32,184 nt of DNA from Halorubrum halophilum (GCF_000739595.1 NZ_BBJP01000015.1:1-32184), one strand, 5' to 3'; positions 24,179-32,184 are shown, counted from the first letter of the stretch. Notes: generated from the letters alone by a model not told the origin. Made by a program: numbers and translations.

Positions 24179-24742
24179 ATGGACGACACGCCGCTACACG
24201 AACGGATGGAGGCCTACGAGACCGTGGCGAGCGAGGCGGCGAAGGCGGGCAGGAAGCGCGACGAGACGGCGGCGGAGATCGGGAAACGACTGGCGGCGAC
24301 GGTAACCGACGCCGTCGAGCGGGAGGGGGCGAACGTCGAGGCGACGGGGCGGTCCGCCGACGGACACCGGTATCGGTTCACGGCGCGGCTCGACCGGGCG
24401 GCGCTCGTCGCCGCGCTGACGGAGACGCTCCCCGACGGGTTCGTCGTCTCGCACGTCAACACCGACGGGACGCTCTCCGTGGAGTGGACCGGCGACGACC
24501 GGACCCCGTCGAAGCGCGAGCACGGCGCGATCCTGAAGGCCGTCATCGCCGAGGAGCTGGTGGTGGACGGCGACGGGCTCATCGAGTCGGTGCCGACGCG
24601 CGATCGGGTGCTCGCGCGGGCGGTCGAACTCGGCGTCGACGAGGACGACGCAGCCTCGCGGCTGAGTCGGCTGGCGACGCTGGAGGTCGTGGACCTCGAC
24701 GACGGGTACGTCTACCCGGACGACAACTTCTCGCGGTACTGA
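24179..24742 (+). CDS. Conserved haloarchaeal protein of unknown function
   Basis: A 187-residue acidic soluble protein. The N-terminal third is helical and charged (residues 1-45), the middle resembles an alpha/beta domain (FTARLDRAALVAALTETLPD), and the C-terminal third has a winged-helix-like pattern: REHGAILKAVIAEELV, then DAASRLSRLATLEVVDLDDG. Similar split-helix patterns occur in haloarchaeal regulators, but no specific family is named with confidence. High GC and acidity mark the return to core DNA after the accessory patch. Convergent with the SDR gene, nine bases apart. Confidence 0.7.
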   Translation: MDDTPLHERMEAYETVASEAAKAGRKRDETAAEIGKRLAATVTDAVEREGANVEATGRSADGHRYRFTARLDRAALVAALTETLPDGFVVSHVNTDGTLSVEWTGDDRTPSKREHGAILKAVIAEELVVDGDGLIESVPTRDRVLARAVELGVDEDDAASRLSRLATLEVVDLDDGYVYPDDNFSRY

Positions 24743-24751
24743 ACGCGCTCT

Positions 24752-25603
24752 TCACGCCTCCCGTTCGAACTCCGGATCGAACAGCCGCGCCGACATCGGC
24801 GTCGGGTCGCCGTCGGTGAGGTTGTACGCCGAGAAGTCGGTGACGCCAGCCTCGCGGAGCAGGTCCTCGTCGTAGAAGCTGTTGCCCGTGCACTCGGACG
24901 GGTCACGCGCGAGGATTTCGAGCACCGCGTCGGAGACGACCTCCGGCGTGCGCCAGTCGTCTTCGGTCCCGAGCCCGAAGTAGCGGGTCGCACGGGTGTC
25001 GATGGTCGTCACCGGCCAGAACGTGTTACAGCCGACGGCGTCGCCCGCCAGCTCCTCGGCCAGCGAGAGCGTGATGAACGACATCCCGAGCTTCGACCAC
25101 GCGTACGGCGCCTTCCCCGGCGAGCGGTCGGTCGTGACCGGCGGCGAGTTCGACAGCAGCCACGCCCCGTCCTGCTCCGCGAGGTGGTCGGCGAACGCGT
25201 GCGCGACGAGGTGGGTCCCGCGGACGTTCACGTCGGTCAGCAGGTCGAACCGGTTGGCCGGCAGGTCGGCGATATTGGCGAGCTGGATGGCGCTCGCGTT
25301 GTTGATGACGATGTCCACCTCGCCGAAGTGGTCGATCGCCTCCTCGACGACCGCCTCGACGCGGGCCTCGTCGCGGAGGTCGAGTTCGAGCGCGAGCGCC
25401 TCGGCCCCGCGGTCGCGCACCTCGCGGGCCGTCTGCTCGATCGATCCCTCGAGGTCGGAGTCGTCGTCGTCGGTCGTCTTGCCCGTCGAGACAATGTTAC
25501 AGCCGCGGTCGGCGAGCGCGAGCGCGAGCCGCTTACCGATGCCGCGGGTCGTTCCGGTGATGAACGCCGTCGAGTCCGAGAGGTCGGGGTCCGCAAGTGC
25601 CAT
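24752..25603 (-). CDS. Short-chain dehydrogenase/reductase (HSDL2-like)
   Basis: A 283-residue NAD(P)-dependent oxidoreductase of the classical SDR fold. Cofactor loop TGTTRGIG at 16-23, NNAS at 101-104, and the catalytic Tyr167 and Lys171 in YAWSK; the serine is in LLSNSPP (151-153). The C-terminal extension with WPVTTIDTRATRY and CTGNSFYDEDLL resembles the hydroxysteroid-dehydrogenase-like-2 / AtuB group, whose members act on lipids or terpenoids. Substrate not determinable. Single gene on the minus strand. Confidence 0.9.
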   Translation of the reverse strand: MALADPDLSDSTAFITGTTRGIGKRLALALADRGCNIVSTGKTTDDDDSDLEGSIEQTAREVRDRGAEALALELDLRDEARVEAVVEEAIDHFGEVDIVINNASAIQLANIADLPANRFDLLTDVNVRGTHLVAHAFADHLAEQDGAWLLSNSPPVTTDRSPGKAPYAWSKLGMSFITLSLAEELAGDAVGCNTFWPVTTIDTRATRYFGLGTEDDWRTPEVVSDAVLEILARDPSECTGNSFYDEDLLREAGVTDFSAYNLTDGDPTPMSARLFDPEFEREA

Positions 25604-25676
25604 GCCCGCAGTTCGGCCGGCGGAGAGATAATTCTCGGTGTCCGGGTCGTCGTTCGAGCGCGTTCCGTCGCGAGAT

Positions 25677-25943
25677 CTACGCCGTCGAGACCCGCCACGT
25701 CGTCGCGCCGGTGTACGACCACTTCTCGATCTCGAGGTCCTGCAGGGAGTCCTGGAGCTGCACGATCAGCGCGCCGATCTCCTTCGGCGAGAGCCCCACG
25801 TCGTCGGCGATGAACTTCGCCTTGAAGTACGTCTCGCCGTCGGCCGCCTCCTCCCGGAGGAACGCGGCGAGTCGGTCGGCCTTGGAGGCGGTCGATTCGT
25901 CGGACTGCTCGGTCGTCTGCGAGGGAGATTGGGTAGTACTCAT
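25677..25943 (-). CDS. DUF7123-family small protein
   Basis: An 88-residue protein with a serine/threonine-rich disordered start (about residues 1-20) followed by a compact domain, KADRLAAFLREEA then FKAKFIADDVGLSPKEIGAL and a closing KWSYTGATTWRV. The helix-turn-helix-like middle suggests a winged-helix fold. It is common in haloarchaea (DUF7123) and of unknown function. The ATG overlaps the stop of the upstream membrane protein gene (ATGA), making a two-gene operon; the longer frame is a shadow of that gene. Confidence 0.85.
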   Translation of the reverse strand: MSTTQSPSQTTEQSDESTASKADRLAAFLREEAADGETYFKAKFIADDVGLSPKEIGALIVQLQDSLQDLEIEKWSYTGATTWRVSTA

Positions 25944-26212
25944 GCGTGGGAGGGGGTGTCGTCGGCGGAGGCGTTGTGCTCGTGACCGATCAGGACGCAG
26001 GCCATGTGGACGGCGACCAGCGCGAGCGCGCTCCACGTCTCGAAGCCCATCGCGCCGTACGCGGCGGGGACGTACGCGAGGGGGAGGACGACCGCCGCCC
26101 AGAACGCCGCGCCGCGAACGGCCACGATCGCTTTGTTCCGGCAGGCGGTCGACACGCTGGACCCGATCTGAATCGGCGCCCGGATCGATGAGGGGGACGT
26201 TTGGCTTGACAT
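25940..26212 (-). CDS. Small membrane protein co-transcribed with the DUF7123 gene
   Basis: A 90-residue protein with two predicted membrane helices (about residues 32-50 and 57-75) joined by a short loop, and a His/acid-rich tail (GHEHNASADD). No family recognised. The ATG at 26212 is the first methionine after the TATA box at 26252-26259; a GTG at 26221 is possible. It precedes the DUF7123 gene with a 4-base overlap, so the two products are probably made in concert. Confidence 0.75.
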   Translation of the reverse strand: MSSQTSPSSIRAPIQIGSSVSTACRNKAIVAVRGAAFWAAVVLPLAYVPAAYGAMGFETWSALALVAVHMACVLIGHEHNASADDTPSHA

Positions 26213-26251
26213 GGGGAACACCGTCTTCGCTCGACGCGTGGAGCGCCGGTA

Positions 26252-26259
26252 GCATATAA
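26252..26259 (-). promoter_or_regulatory. TATA box of the membrane protein / DUF7123 operon
   Basis: TTATATGC on the minus strand places the transcript start near 26228, leaving a leader of 7-16 nt. Confidence 0.55.
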
Positions 26260-26496
26260 GGGGAAGAGCGTTGCCGCGTCTTCAGCCGGATTAACGATTT
26301 CTCCGGTGAGTTTCACACCGTTCACCGATTTCACTGACTGTTCAAAACTCGTTCAGAGATAGTTAGAATATTTATGACTGTCTCTAATCCATTACTATCT
26401 GATTTCGCTAGCAGGCGAGCAAACGGGGCAGCTCCCGCCACACCCCGTCTCCGAGACCCGTTCATCGCGAGCGACCTGTCGCGCGCGATCAGATTC
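26260..26496. other. Intergenic stretch without a recognised gene
   Basis: An AT-richer spacer (most marked at 26330-26400) between the small operon and the macro-domain remnant. It contains short inverted matches such as AGAGA/TCTCT around 26357-26388. Open frames running through it are shadows of the remnant. Confidence 0.6.
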
Positions 26497-26734
26497 TTAC
26501 TCGTCGGCCGAGCGGATCCGGTCCGCGATCCCCGCGGCGGTCCTATACTCGGCGTCCGAGTACCGATGACGCGGACGTGCGAGAGCGTCGTCGATTCGTA
26601 CGCGTCGATCGCCTCGCAGACGCACCGAGCACACCGGCGACGCCGCTCCCCATCTGCAGGCCGGTCCCGGCGGCGTTCACGAGCGCGTCCGCGCGCTGTG
26701 CGGCGGTATCGCCCCGATCGACGGTGAACTCCAT
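26497..26734 (-). pseudogene. Decayed macro-domain (ADP-ribose-binding) gene
   Basis: The ATG at 26734 starts MEFTVDRGDTAAQRADALVN and AAGTGLQMGSGVAGVL, the unmistakable N terminus of a macro domain. The frame then shifts near 26615-26635 to a piece matching the C-terminal part (CEAIDAYESTTLSHVRVIG), and again near 26560 to YSDAEYRTAAGIADRIRSADE and a TAA at 26497-26499. The 238 bases compare with about 500 for an intact gene, so the middle is deleted and there are at least two frame changes. A TATA-like GTTATTTTC still lies about 27 nt upstream of the ATG. Confidence 0.82.
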
Positions 26735-26816
26735 GGATCGATCGCAGACGGCCGAGAAAATAACGTTCACCCAGCGCTGCGATCACTCGCGGACGGCCCG
26801 ACTGCGAGTCGCCTCG

Positions 26817-27596
26817 CTACTCGTCGTCTTTGGCCGCCTTCTCGACCTTTTCGTCGACGGTCTTCTCGACGGTTTCCTCGACTTTCTCGTCGACCTTTTG
26901 ATCGACCTTTTCGTCGACGGTCTTCTCAACCGTCTCTTCGACCGTTTTTTCGACCGTCTCTTCGACGGTCTTCTCGACGGTTTCCTCGACTTTCTCGCCC
27001 ACCGTCTTCTCGACGGTCTCGCCCACCGTCTCCTCGACTTTCCCCGTCACTTCCTCGCTGACGGTGTCACTGACGTCGTCGGCGACCCCGCTTACCTCTT
27101 TGTTGACGGTGTCACCGACGGTCTTTTCGACCGTCTCCTCGACCTTGTCACCGACAGTTTCCTCGACCGTCTTCTCGACCTCCTTACTGACCGTGTCGCC
27201 GACCGTCTTCTCGACCTCCTTGTTGACGGTCTCGCCCACGCTCTTCTCGACCTCCTTGTTGACGGTTTCACCGACGCTCTTCTCCACCTCCTTGCCGACC
27301 TGATCGGCGACCTCGCGGGTCATCCAGTCCGGGTCGAACCGGGCCATCTTCCAGACGACGTGGACGACGTAGGAGGCGAACACACCGATCCCGAACGCGA
27401 CGCCGATGTCGGTCCCGTTGAGCGTCGCGATGAGCACGATCGATAAGGCGATCAGCGCGCCGTAGGCGATGTCGGTGAGCGCGTCGACGCGGGCCGGGCT
27501 CACCATCGCCGATCCGCCTCCGCGACCGCGACGCATTCGGGATTCGCTCCGCCCCTGCTGACTGCCCGTCGGCTCCACGTGGTGGTCATCATACAC
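26817..27596 (-). CDS. Membrane-anchored protein with strict four-residue valine repeat
   Basis: A 259-residue protein. After an N-terminal basic stretch come two membrane helices, about residues 37-53 and 58-78 ([29 protein letters not shown]). The remainder, from about residue 91, is a charged repeat: valine at every fourth position (units such as [16 protein letters not shown]), about 40 valines, with a single three-residue step (KEVSGV) midway. At the DNA level this is a 12-bp tandem repeat over about 480 bp. It should form a long acidic helix or fibre on one side of the membrane. The GTG at 27596 fits a GTTTTAGC element at 27616-27623; ATGs at 27536 and 27506 are alternatives. Function unknown. 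Confidence 0.8.
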   Translation of the reverse strand: MYDDHHVEPTGSQQGRSESRMRRGRGGGSAMVSPARVDALTDIAYGALIALSIVLIATLNGTDIGVAFGIGVFASYVVHVVWKMARFDPDWMTREVADQVGKEVEKSVGETVNKEVEKSVGETVNKEVEKTVGDTVSKEVEKTVEETVGDKVEETVEKTVGDTVNKEVSGVADDVSDTVSEEVTGKVEETVGETVEKTVGEKVEETVEKTVEETVEKTVEETVEKTVDEKVDQKVDEKVEETVEKTVDEKVEKAAKDDE

Positions 27597-27615
27597 ACTC
27601 TTTCCTCGCTGGCGG

Positions 27616-27688
27616 GCTAAAACTCCCGCTTCGCGACGGCGGCGGTCGCGCGACCGGCTCCCGCGGCGCGCGGAGCGCGGTTCTTTTG
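27616..27688. promoter_or_regulatory. Divergent promoter region between the valine-repeat gene and trm1
   Basis: Two outward TATA-like elements: GTTTTAGC on the minus strand (27616-27623) and TTCTTTTG on the plus strand (27681-27688). Each is centred about 27 nt from its start codon, implying two leaderless transcripts. Confidence 0.5.
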
Positions 27689-27711
27689 TGGCGGATGGCC
27701 GAACGCGGGGT

Positions 27712-28842
27712 ATGGACATCGAGGAGGGCGGTCTCACCGTCTCCGTTCCGGAGGCCCGCGACGGGGCCAGCGAGGGCACCGGCGGCGGGGTCTTCTTCAA
27801 TCCCACGCAGGAACTGAACCGCGACATCACCGTCGCGGTGCTGCGCGCGTACCGCGACCGGGAGCCACGAGCGGCGTCGTACCTCGACGCGATGGCGGCC
27901 TCGGGGATCCGGGGTGTCCGTGCCGCCGCCGAGGGGTACGACGTCACCTGCGCCGACGTGGACCCCGACGCGGTCGACCTCGCGGGCGAGAACCTCGCCG
28001 CCAACGATCTGGACGGCGAGACCGCCCACCGCGACGTCAACGCCCTGCTGTACGACGACGGCCCGTTCGATGTCGTCGATCTGGACCCGTACGGGACGCC
28101 GATTCCCTTCGCGGACGCCGCGCTGGCGAACGCGCGCAACCTCGTCTGCGTCACCGCGACCGATACCGCGCCGCTGTGTGGCGCCCACCTGAACAGCGGG
28201 ATCCGCAAGTACGGCGCGGTCCCGCGCAACACCGATTATCACCCCGAGATGGGGCTCCGGACGCTCATCTCCGCGCTGGTCCGGACCGCCGCGCGCTACG
28301 ACAAGGCGGCCCGACCGATCGTCTCGCACGTCTCGCGCCACTACGCGCGGACCTACCTCGAACTGGAGTCGGGCGCGCAAGTGGCCGACGGCTGCATCGA
28401 CGAACTCGGCTACGTCGACAACTGCGAGGACTGCCTCTGGCGCGAGCCGACCCGCGGGCTGATCGCGAACCCCGTCGACGCTTGTCCCGCCTGCGGGAGC
28501 GACCGCGTGCTCACCGCCGGCCCGCTCTGGCTCGGCGCGGTCGCGGACGCGGAGTTCACGCGGGCGGTCCGCGAGCGCGTCACCGACGACATGGGCGAGG
28601 CGAAGCGCGCCCGGAAGCTCCTCGGAACCGTCGCGAGAGAGCTCGACACCCCCACGCACTACGACCAGCACCGCCTGTACAAGGAGTGGGGCGAGCCCGC
28701 CATCGGGATGGACGACTTCGTCGAGCGCCTGCGCGGGGCCGGCTACGAGGCGAGCCGCGCGCACTACCGCGGTACGGCGGTCAAGAGCACGGCCTCGATC
28801 CCCGAGATGCGAGCGGCGGTCCTCGGCGAGGACGGGGCCTGA
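27712..28842 (+). CDS. trm1: tRNA (guanine26-N2)-dimethyltransferase Trm1
   Basis: A 376-residue S-adenosylmethionine-dependent enzyme that dimethylates G26 of tRNAs. Features: FFNP at 28-31, SGIRGVR at 64-70, the catalytic DLDPYG at 123-128, and [10 protein letters not shown] zinc ribbon follows, CEDC plus CPAC spaced about 20 residues apart, and then the C-terminal [18 protein letters not shown]. Length is typical of archaeal Trm1. The ATG at 27712 has a TATA-like box at the right distance; an earlier ATG at 27694 is not supported. Confidence 0.96.
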   Translation: MDIEEGGLTVSVPEARDGASEGTGGGVFFNPTQELNRDITVAVLRAYRDREPRAASYLDAMAASGIRGVRAAAEGYDVTCADVDPDAVDLAGENLAANDLDGETAHRDVNALLYDDGPFDVVDLDPYGTPIPFADAALANARNLVCVTATDTAPLCGAHLNSGIRKYGAVPRNTDYHPEMGLRTLISALVRTAARYDKAARPIVSHVSRHYARTYLELESGAQVADGCIDELGYVDNCEDCLWREPTRGLIANPVDACPACGSDRVLTAGPLWLGAVADAEFTRAVRERVTDDMGEAKRARKLLGTVARELDTPTHYDQHRLYKEWGEPAIGMDDFVERLRGAGYEASRAHYRGTAVKSTASIPEMRAAVLGEDGA

Positions 28843-28901
28843 CGCCTCCGCTTCGGCTCCCTTCTCCTCGCCTCACCGATCCGAATCCGCTCGCATCCGC
28901 C

Positions 28902-28909
28902 CCGTTTTT
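28902..28909 (+). promoter_or_regulatory. TATA-like element of the YihY-fusion gene
   Basis: CGTTTTTT lies about 30 nt before the GTG at 28936 and argues against the earlier TTG at 28909. Confidence 0.45.
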
Positions 28910-28935
28910 TGTCGCCGTCGTCCGAATCCGCGAGC

Positions 28936-30285
28936 GTGTCCCGCCACTCGACCACCGTGCTCGGCACCGCCCGCCGCGTCGTCGACGTCGCGCTGGACCG
29001 GCAGGTGACGTTTCTCGCCGCCGCCATCGCCTACTACGCGTTCGTCTCGCTGATCCCCGCGCTCCTCCTGCTCGTGGTCGTCGCGACCGCCGTCTTCGGC
29101 GAAGCGATCGCCACCGAGCTGGTGGCGGCGGCCGGTGGGTTCCTCACTCCCGCCGGGGAGGAGGCCGTCGTCGGGGCAATCTCCTCCGCCGGCGGCCGGA
29201 CCGGCGCGAGCGTGCTCGGGCTGGCGGTGTTGCTCTGGTCGACGCTGAAGGTGTTCCGCGGGCTCGACACGGCCTTCGTCGAGCTGTACGGCGGCGAGGG
29301 GTCGCCGGACTTCCTCAAGCAGGTCACCGACGCCGCGTCGGTCGTCCTCGGCGTCGGCATCGGCATCGGCGTGATGGTCGCCGTCGGCGCGTTCGTCGCG
29401 GCCGCGGACGCGGTCCCGCTCGTGGAGGCCGCGAGCGTCCTCGCGCTGCCCGCCTTCCTCGCCGTCGTCTTCCTCCCGATGTACTACCTCCTGCCGCAGC
29501 CCGCGATCGGGGTCCGAGAGGCGCTCCCCGGAGCCGTCTTCGCCGCCGTCGGCTGGACGCTGCTGCAGGCCGGGTTTCAGGTGTACGCCGCGAGCGCCGG
29601 ACAGTACCAGGTGTACGGCGTGATCGGCGGAATCCTCCTGCTCGTCACGTGGCTGTACCTCGCCGCCGTCGTGGTCGTTGTCGGCGGCGTCGTCAACGTC
29701 GTGCTCGCGGGACGGGGCGGCGGGATCGCCGCGCCCGGCGACCGCGGCGACAGCGATGACCGCGGCGGCCGCGGCGACCACAGCGACCACGCCGCCCGCG
29801 ACGACCACGAGACGGACCGGCAGTTACAACACGACCGCGACCGACTCACGGGTATGAACGGTGAGTCGGACGGCGCGGGCGACGCCGGCGACGACGAACG
29901 CCCGGCGGGGGCGCCGGACGTGGCGGCGCTAGAGGAAGAGGTGAGCCGGCTGCGGGCGGAGTTCGACGCGTTCGAGGACGACGTCGAGCGACGCACCGTC
30001 GACAAGCCGGCCGTCGAGTCGGAGCTGAAGCGGTACGTCCGATCGCGGATGCGGCGCGGCCACGCCCGCGGCTGGGGGCCGTACCTAGTGCTGTTGTACG
30101 GCACGGTGCTGATTCTCGGCGCGTTCTCCTTCCTCGACGGGCTCTACGCCATCGCCGCGATGCTCATCCTCGGACTGTCGACGCTGGGGCTGTACACGCT
30201 CTTCATCGTCGTCGGCATCGGCCTCAACCTGCTCGAAACGCCCGGGAAGGCGATCGATTACGCCCGCGACCGAGGCGGGGACTAA
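28936..30285 (+). CDS. YihY/BrkB-family membrane protein with C-terminal coiled-coil membrane domain
   Basis: A 449-residue protein. The first 260 residues have the six helices of the YihY/BrkB family (often mis-called ribonuclease BN), with LAAAIAYYAFVSLIPALLLL and the LLPQPAIGVREALPGAVFAA loop. A linker of about 30 residues rich in Asp, His and Arg follows. Next come a coiled coil (about residues 332-356, DVAALEEEVSRLRAEFDAF) and two or three more membrane helices (GPYLVLLYGTVLILGAFSFL onward). The fusion is seen in other haloarchaea as far as I recall. Substrate and role unknown. An internal ATG at 29854 would give the C-terminal half alone. Confidence 0.85.
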   Translation: MSRHSTTVLGTARRVVDVALDRQVTFLAAAIAYYAFVSLIPALLLLVVVATAVFGEAIATELVAAAGGFLTPAGEEAVVGAISSAGGRTGASVLGLAVLLWSTLKVFRGLDTAFVELYGGEGSPDFLKQVTDAASVVLGVGIGIGVMVAVGAFVAAADAVPLVEAASVLALPAFLAVVFLPMYYLLPQPAIGVREALPGAVFAAVGWTLLQAGFQVYAASAGQYQVYGVIGGILLLVTWLYLAAVVVVVGGVVNVVLAGRGGGIAAPGDRGDSDDRGGRGDHSDHAARDDHETDRQLQHDRDRLTGMNGESDGAGDAGDDERPAGAPDVAALEEEVSRLRAEFDAFEDDVERRTVDKPAVESELKRYVRSRMRRGHARGWGPYLVLLYGTVLILGAFSFLDGLYAIAAMLILGLSTLGLYTLFIVVGIGLNLLETPGKAIDYARDRGGD

Positions 30286-30300
30286 TCGAGTGATGGACGC

Positions 30301-31287
30301 GTGACTGCACTCGTCGCCGCGGAGCGTGGCATCGGCGAGACCGCTCTCGTCGACGCGCTCCCCGAGTTCGTCGTCGTCGTTTTCGCGGCCGTCACCCACC
30401 TCGCCGACCCGTGGTTCCTGTTCGGGCTGCTCGCGGTCGGCTACTGGTTCGCGAGCGACCGGTTCGCGGCCGCGCCGCGACGCGCCGGGGCGACGGCGAT
30501 CGCGGCCGTCACCTGCGCGTACGCCGCCACGGCGCTCGGGAAGGCGTGGTTCGCGGTCCCCCGCCCGCCCGGCGCGGTCGGTCCCGCAGACGTGCCGACG
30601 TGGCTCCCCGGCCTGCTGTCGGCGTGGTACGAGGCGCAGGTGCTCTCCGACGGCTTCGGCTTCCCGAGCGGCCACGCCACCGGGGGTGCGGCGGCGTACC
30701 TCGCGCTGGCGCTCGTGTACGACCGGGCGGGGACCGCACGGAAGCGGCTCGCCGCCGCCGTCGCGGTCGCGGTCGCGGTCGCCGCGTCGCGAGTCGTCAT
30801 CGAGGTCCACTACCTCGTCGACGTGCTCGCGGGGCTGGCCGTCGGGAGCGGCGTCGTGATCGGCGCGCTGTGGCTCGCTGGCGACCCCCGGATCCGGCGG
30901 AGCGGAAGGAGATACGACTCCCGCGGCGCCACCGCCGCGCTCGATCCCACGCTACCGTTCCTGCTGGCGGCGGTCGTCTCGACCGGTGCACTGGCCGTCG
31001 CCGTCGCGGGCGGGCACACCGGCGAGGTGGTCGAGGCGGGGATCGGGATCGCCACCGGCGCCGGCGGCGCGATCGGCTGGCGATTCGTCGACGGCGACGA
31101 GCCCGCGGTCCCCGTCCGAATCGCGGTCCCCGCGCTCGCCGTCACCGGCGCGCTCTGGGTGGGCGCGTACGCCCTCGCGGGGACGCTCGCGGTCACGCTG
31201 GCCGCGACGACCGCCGCCGTGGTCGCCGTCGTCGCGCTCCCCGCGCTGCCGGAGCGGATCGAGGGGTTGTCGGGAACTCGAGACTGA
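30301..31287 (+). CDS. PAP2-superfamily membrane phosphatase
   Basis: A 328-residue polytopic protein carrying the three PAP2 motifs: KAWFAVPRP (81-89), FPSGHATGG (121-129) and SRVVIEVHYLVD (163-174), the last two with the catalytic histidines. The N-terminal 200 residues are the phosphatase; the C-terminal 120 are extra hydrophobic helices not needed in the family. Such enzymes dephosphorylate lipid or polyprenyl pyrophosphates at the membrane surface. GTG start 15 bases after the YihY-fusion stop, so probably one operon. Confidence 0.92.
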   Translation: MTALVAAERGIGETALVDALPEFVVVVFAAVTHLADPWFLFGLLAVGYWFASDRFAAAPRRAGATAIAAVTCAYAATALGKAWFAVPRPPGAVGPADVPTWLPGLLSAWYEAQVLSDGFGFPSGHATGGAAAYLALALVYDRAGTARKRLAAAVAVAVAVAASRVVIEVHYLVDVLAGLAVGSGVVIGALWLAGDPRIRRSGRRYDSRGATAALDPTLPFLLAAVVSTGALAVAVAGGHTGEVVEAGIGIATGAGGAIGWRFVDGDEPAVPVRIAVPALAVTGALWVGAYALAGTLAVTLAATTAAVVAVVALPALPERIEGLSGTRD

Positions 31288-31401
31288 GCGGGTTTCGCCG
31301 GGTGACCGCCGTGGACACCTCTTGATCGATAGCGGGAGTAGGTACTGCAGATCGGTGGTGCAAGAGCGTATTTAAAAAGACATGAGCGACTGCGACGATC
31401 G

Positions 31402-31834
31402 CTTATAAAATAACGAGGCGGTGGCGCGTGCCTGCGAGGCCGCTTCGCGGCCGAGCAGAGAGGGACCGAAGGTCCCTCTGGCAGCCGGCGCGGAGCGCCG
31501 GCGACAGCACCGCGCGAGGGAGTCGGCCGGCGCTTATAAGCGCCGGCCGACGAGGCTGGGGAGGCGTGAGGCTGCGATCCCGTGAGCGACCGAAGGGAGC
31601 GAGCGGGAGCACGGAAGTCGCAGCGCCGAGCGCAGCGAGGCGACCGTCTTCCGGCGGTGCGGTTGCGGCGCGGGTGGGACTCAAAGGGGCAGCCGCGAGG
31701 GCGAAGACGGGCGACGCAAGGACCGCAAGGAGGGAGCGAAAGCGACCGGCTGAGAACCGCAGCGAGCCCATCGAGCCGTCGCGGCTGGGGCTTTGAAGGT
31801 GTTCACCGCAGAGGAATCGATCGCGTATAAACAG
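31402..31834 (-). repeat. Dispersed hairpin-rich non-coding element, copy 2 (inverted)
   Basis: Occupies most of the gene-free stretch 31288-32044. It starts at CTTATAAAAT and ends at GTATAAACAG. Blocks 31771-31798, 31676-31705, 31547-31575 and 31459-31487 are inverse complements of copy 1. Hairpins: a perfect 30-bp palindrome at 31522-31551 with TTATAA at its centre; 31484-31491/31495-31502 (8 bp); 31459-31467/31471-31479 (9 bp); 31438-31443/31447-31452 (6 bp). It carries about 80 bases absent from copy 1. Open frames on both strands here are low-complexity and overlap each other; they are not genes. Confidence 0.85.
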
Positions 31835-31870
31835 CCGACAGCAACACCACTCGTTTACTTATAAACAACC

Positions 31871-32044
31871 ATCCGATCGATCTGCAGTACATACTCCCGC
31901 AATCGATCGTTCGTCGAGTTCACGCGCTCGTCGGAGCCAGACCTCCAACACTCGAAAAATACGTGGAAAGCGAAACCGGACGAGGCGAGAAGGCAGAAAG
32001 GTAGTTGGATAGCGTGACCAGGATTCACCGGTTAGTGATGCCTC
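31871..32044. other. Spacer with nothing recognised
   Basis: Mixed-composition sequence between the second CTTATAAACA motif (31858-31867) and the transposase remnant. No open frame, hairpin or promoter stands out. Confidence 0.6.
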
Positions 32045-32176
32045 TCATCCTGATCTGAGTTCTTGCCCACCGAGGATGGACTGGAGCTGTTCAGGTGGAT
32101 CAAGTCCTCGCCGTTTCCACGTCGCTAACATGGTTGTGATCGTCTCGTGAATCTGGACCCCTTCGGTTTCATTTGT
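32045..32176 (-). pseudogene. 3' remnant of an IS66-like transposase
   Basis: On the minus strand, before a TGA at 32045-32047, the frame reads GVQIHETITTMLATWKRRGL then DPPEQLQSILGG, which resembles the C-terminal end of haloarchaeal IS66-type transposases. In-frame TAA and TGA lie just upstream (32177-32182), so within the window it is a fragment of about 43 codons. No start or terminal repeat is seen; the rest may lie beyond the window in another frame. Confidence 0.55.
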
Positions 32177-32184
32177 TCATTATT

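Noticed and set aside
26374-26727. 117-residue plus-strand frame
   Set aside because: Antisense to the macro-domain remnant and ends in arginine-rich low complexity.
26820-27300. 12-bp tandem repeat considered as a CRISPR-like or non-coding satellite
   Set aside because: Units are contiguous with no spacers and encode the valine-repeat protein in frame.
27589-28764. 391-residue minus-strand frame opposite trm1
   Set aside because: Antisense shadow; no family resemblance.
31403-31796. Two opposed 122-residue open frames
   Set aside because: They lie wholly inside the hairpin-rich repeat, overlap each other, and copy 1 does not preserve the frames.

Overview
The window is from a high-GC, acidic-proteome halophilic archaeon. 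Supporting evidence: aEF-1beta, ribosomal protein S17e, archaeal Trm1, CofD (coenzyme F420), DUF7123-type and zinc mu-protein families, an ISH-type insertion sequence, and many TATA-like boxes about 27 nt upstream of start codons with almost no leader. The gene set and the hairpin-rich dispersed element look Halorubrum-like, but the genus is an inference.

Layout. (1) 1-1070: 3' part of an IS605-type tnpB and its right-end hairpin. (2) 1068-6534: small membrane protein, icd (isocitrate dehydrogenase), a glycosyltransferase and an HTTM membrane protein (all three on minus), then a divergent isoaspartyl peptidase/asparaginase. (3) 6557-6932: non-coding hairpin-rich repeat, copy 1. (4) 7011-10490: four-gene operon cofD, nifR3-like TIM barrel, CitG-like, DUF447, joined by three successive 4-nt GTGA overlaps. 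(5) 10571-12638: rps17e, a TctA-like permease, and the zinc mu-protein plus aEF-1beta pair. (6) 12741-18914, minus: thioredoxin, then a three-gene AddAB/RecBC-like set in which the B subunit is split into two genes and the A subunit is a complete SF1 helicase fused to a PD-(D/E)XK nuclease. (7) 19146-21552: phoU, thioesterase, glutaredoxin-like protein, cobalamin adenosyltransferase, small acidic coiled-coil protein. (8) 22221-24180: tRNA-Val(CAC) followed by inverted and direct partial copies of its own 3' end, and an AT-richer accessory patch with a membrane protein, an intact 940-bp IS5-like element with 8-bp target duplications, and a gene remnant. (9) 24179-27596: a hypothetical gene, an SDR, a DUF7123/membrane pair, a decayed macro-domain gene, and a membrane-anchored protein with a strict four-residue valine repeat. 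(10) 27712-31287: trm1, YihY/BrkB-fusion protein, PAP2 phosphatase. (11) 31402-31834: copy 2 of the hairpin-rich repeat, inverted relative to copy 1, then an IS66-like transposase remnant at the right edge.

Most promising for novelty are: the split AddB-like archaeal helicase-nuclease operon; the dispersed non-coding element whose hairpin arms differ between the two copies yet stay complementary; the tetrad-valine repeat protein; and the F420-linked operon of poorly characterised enzymes.
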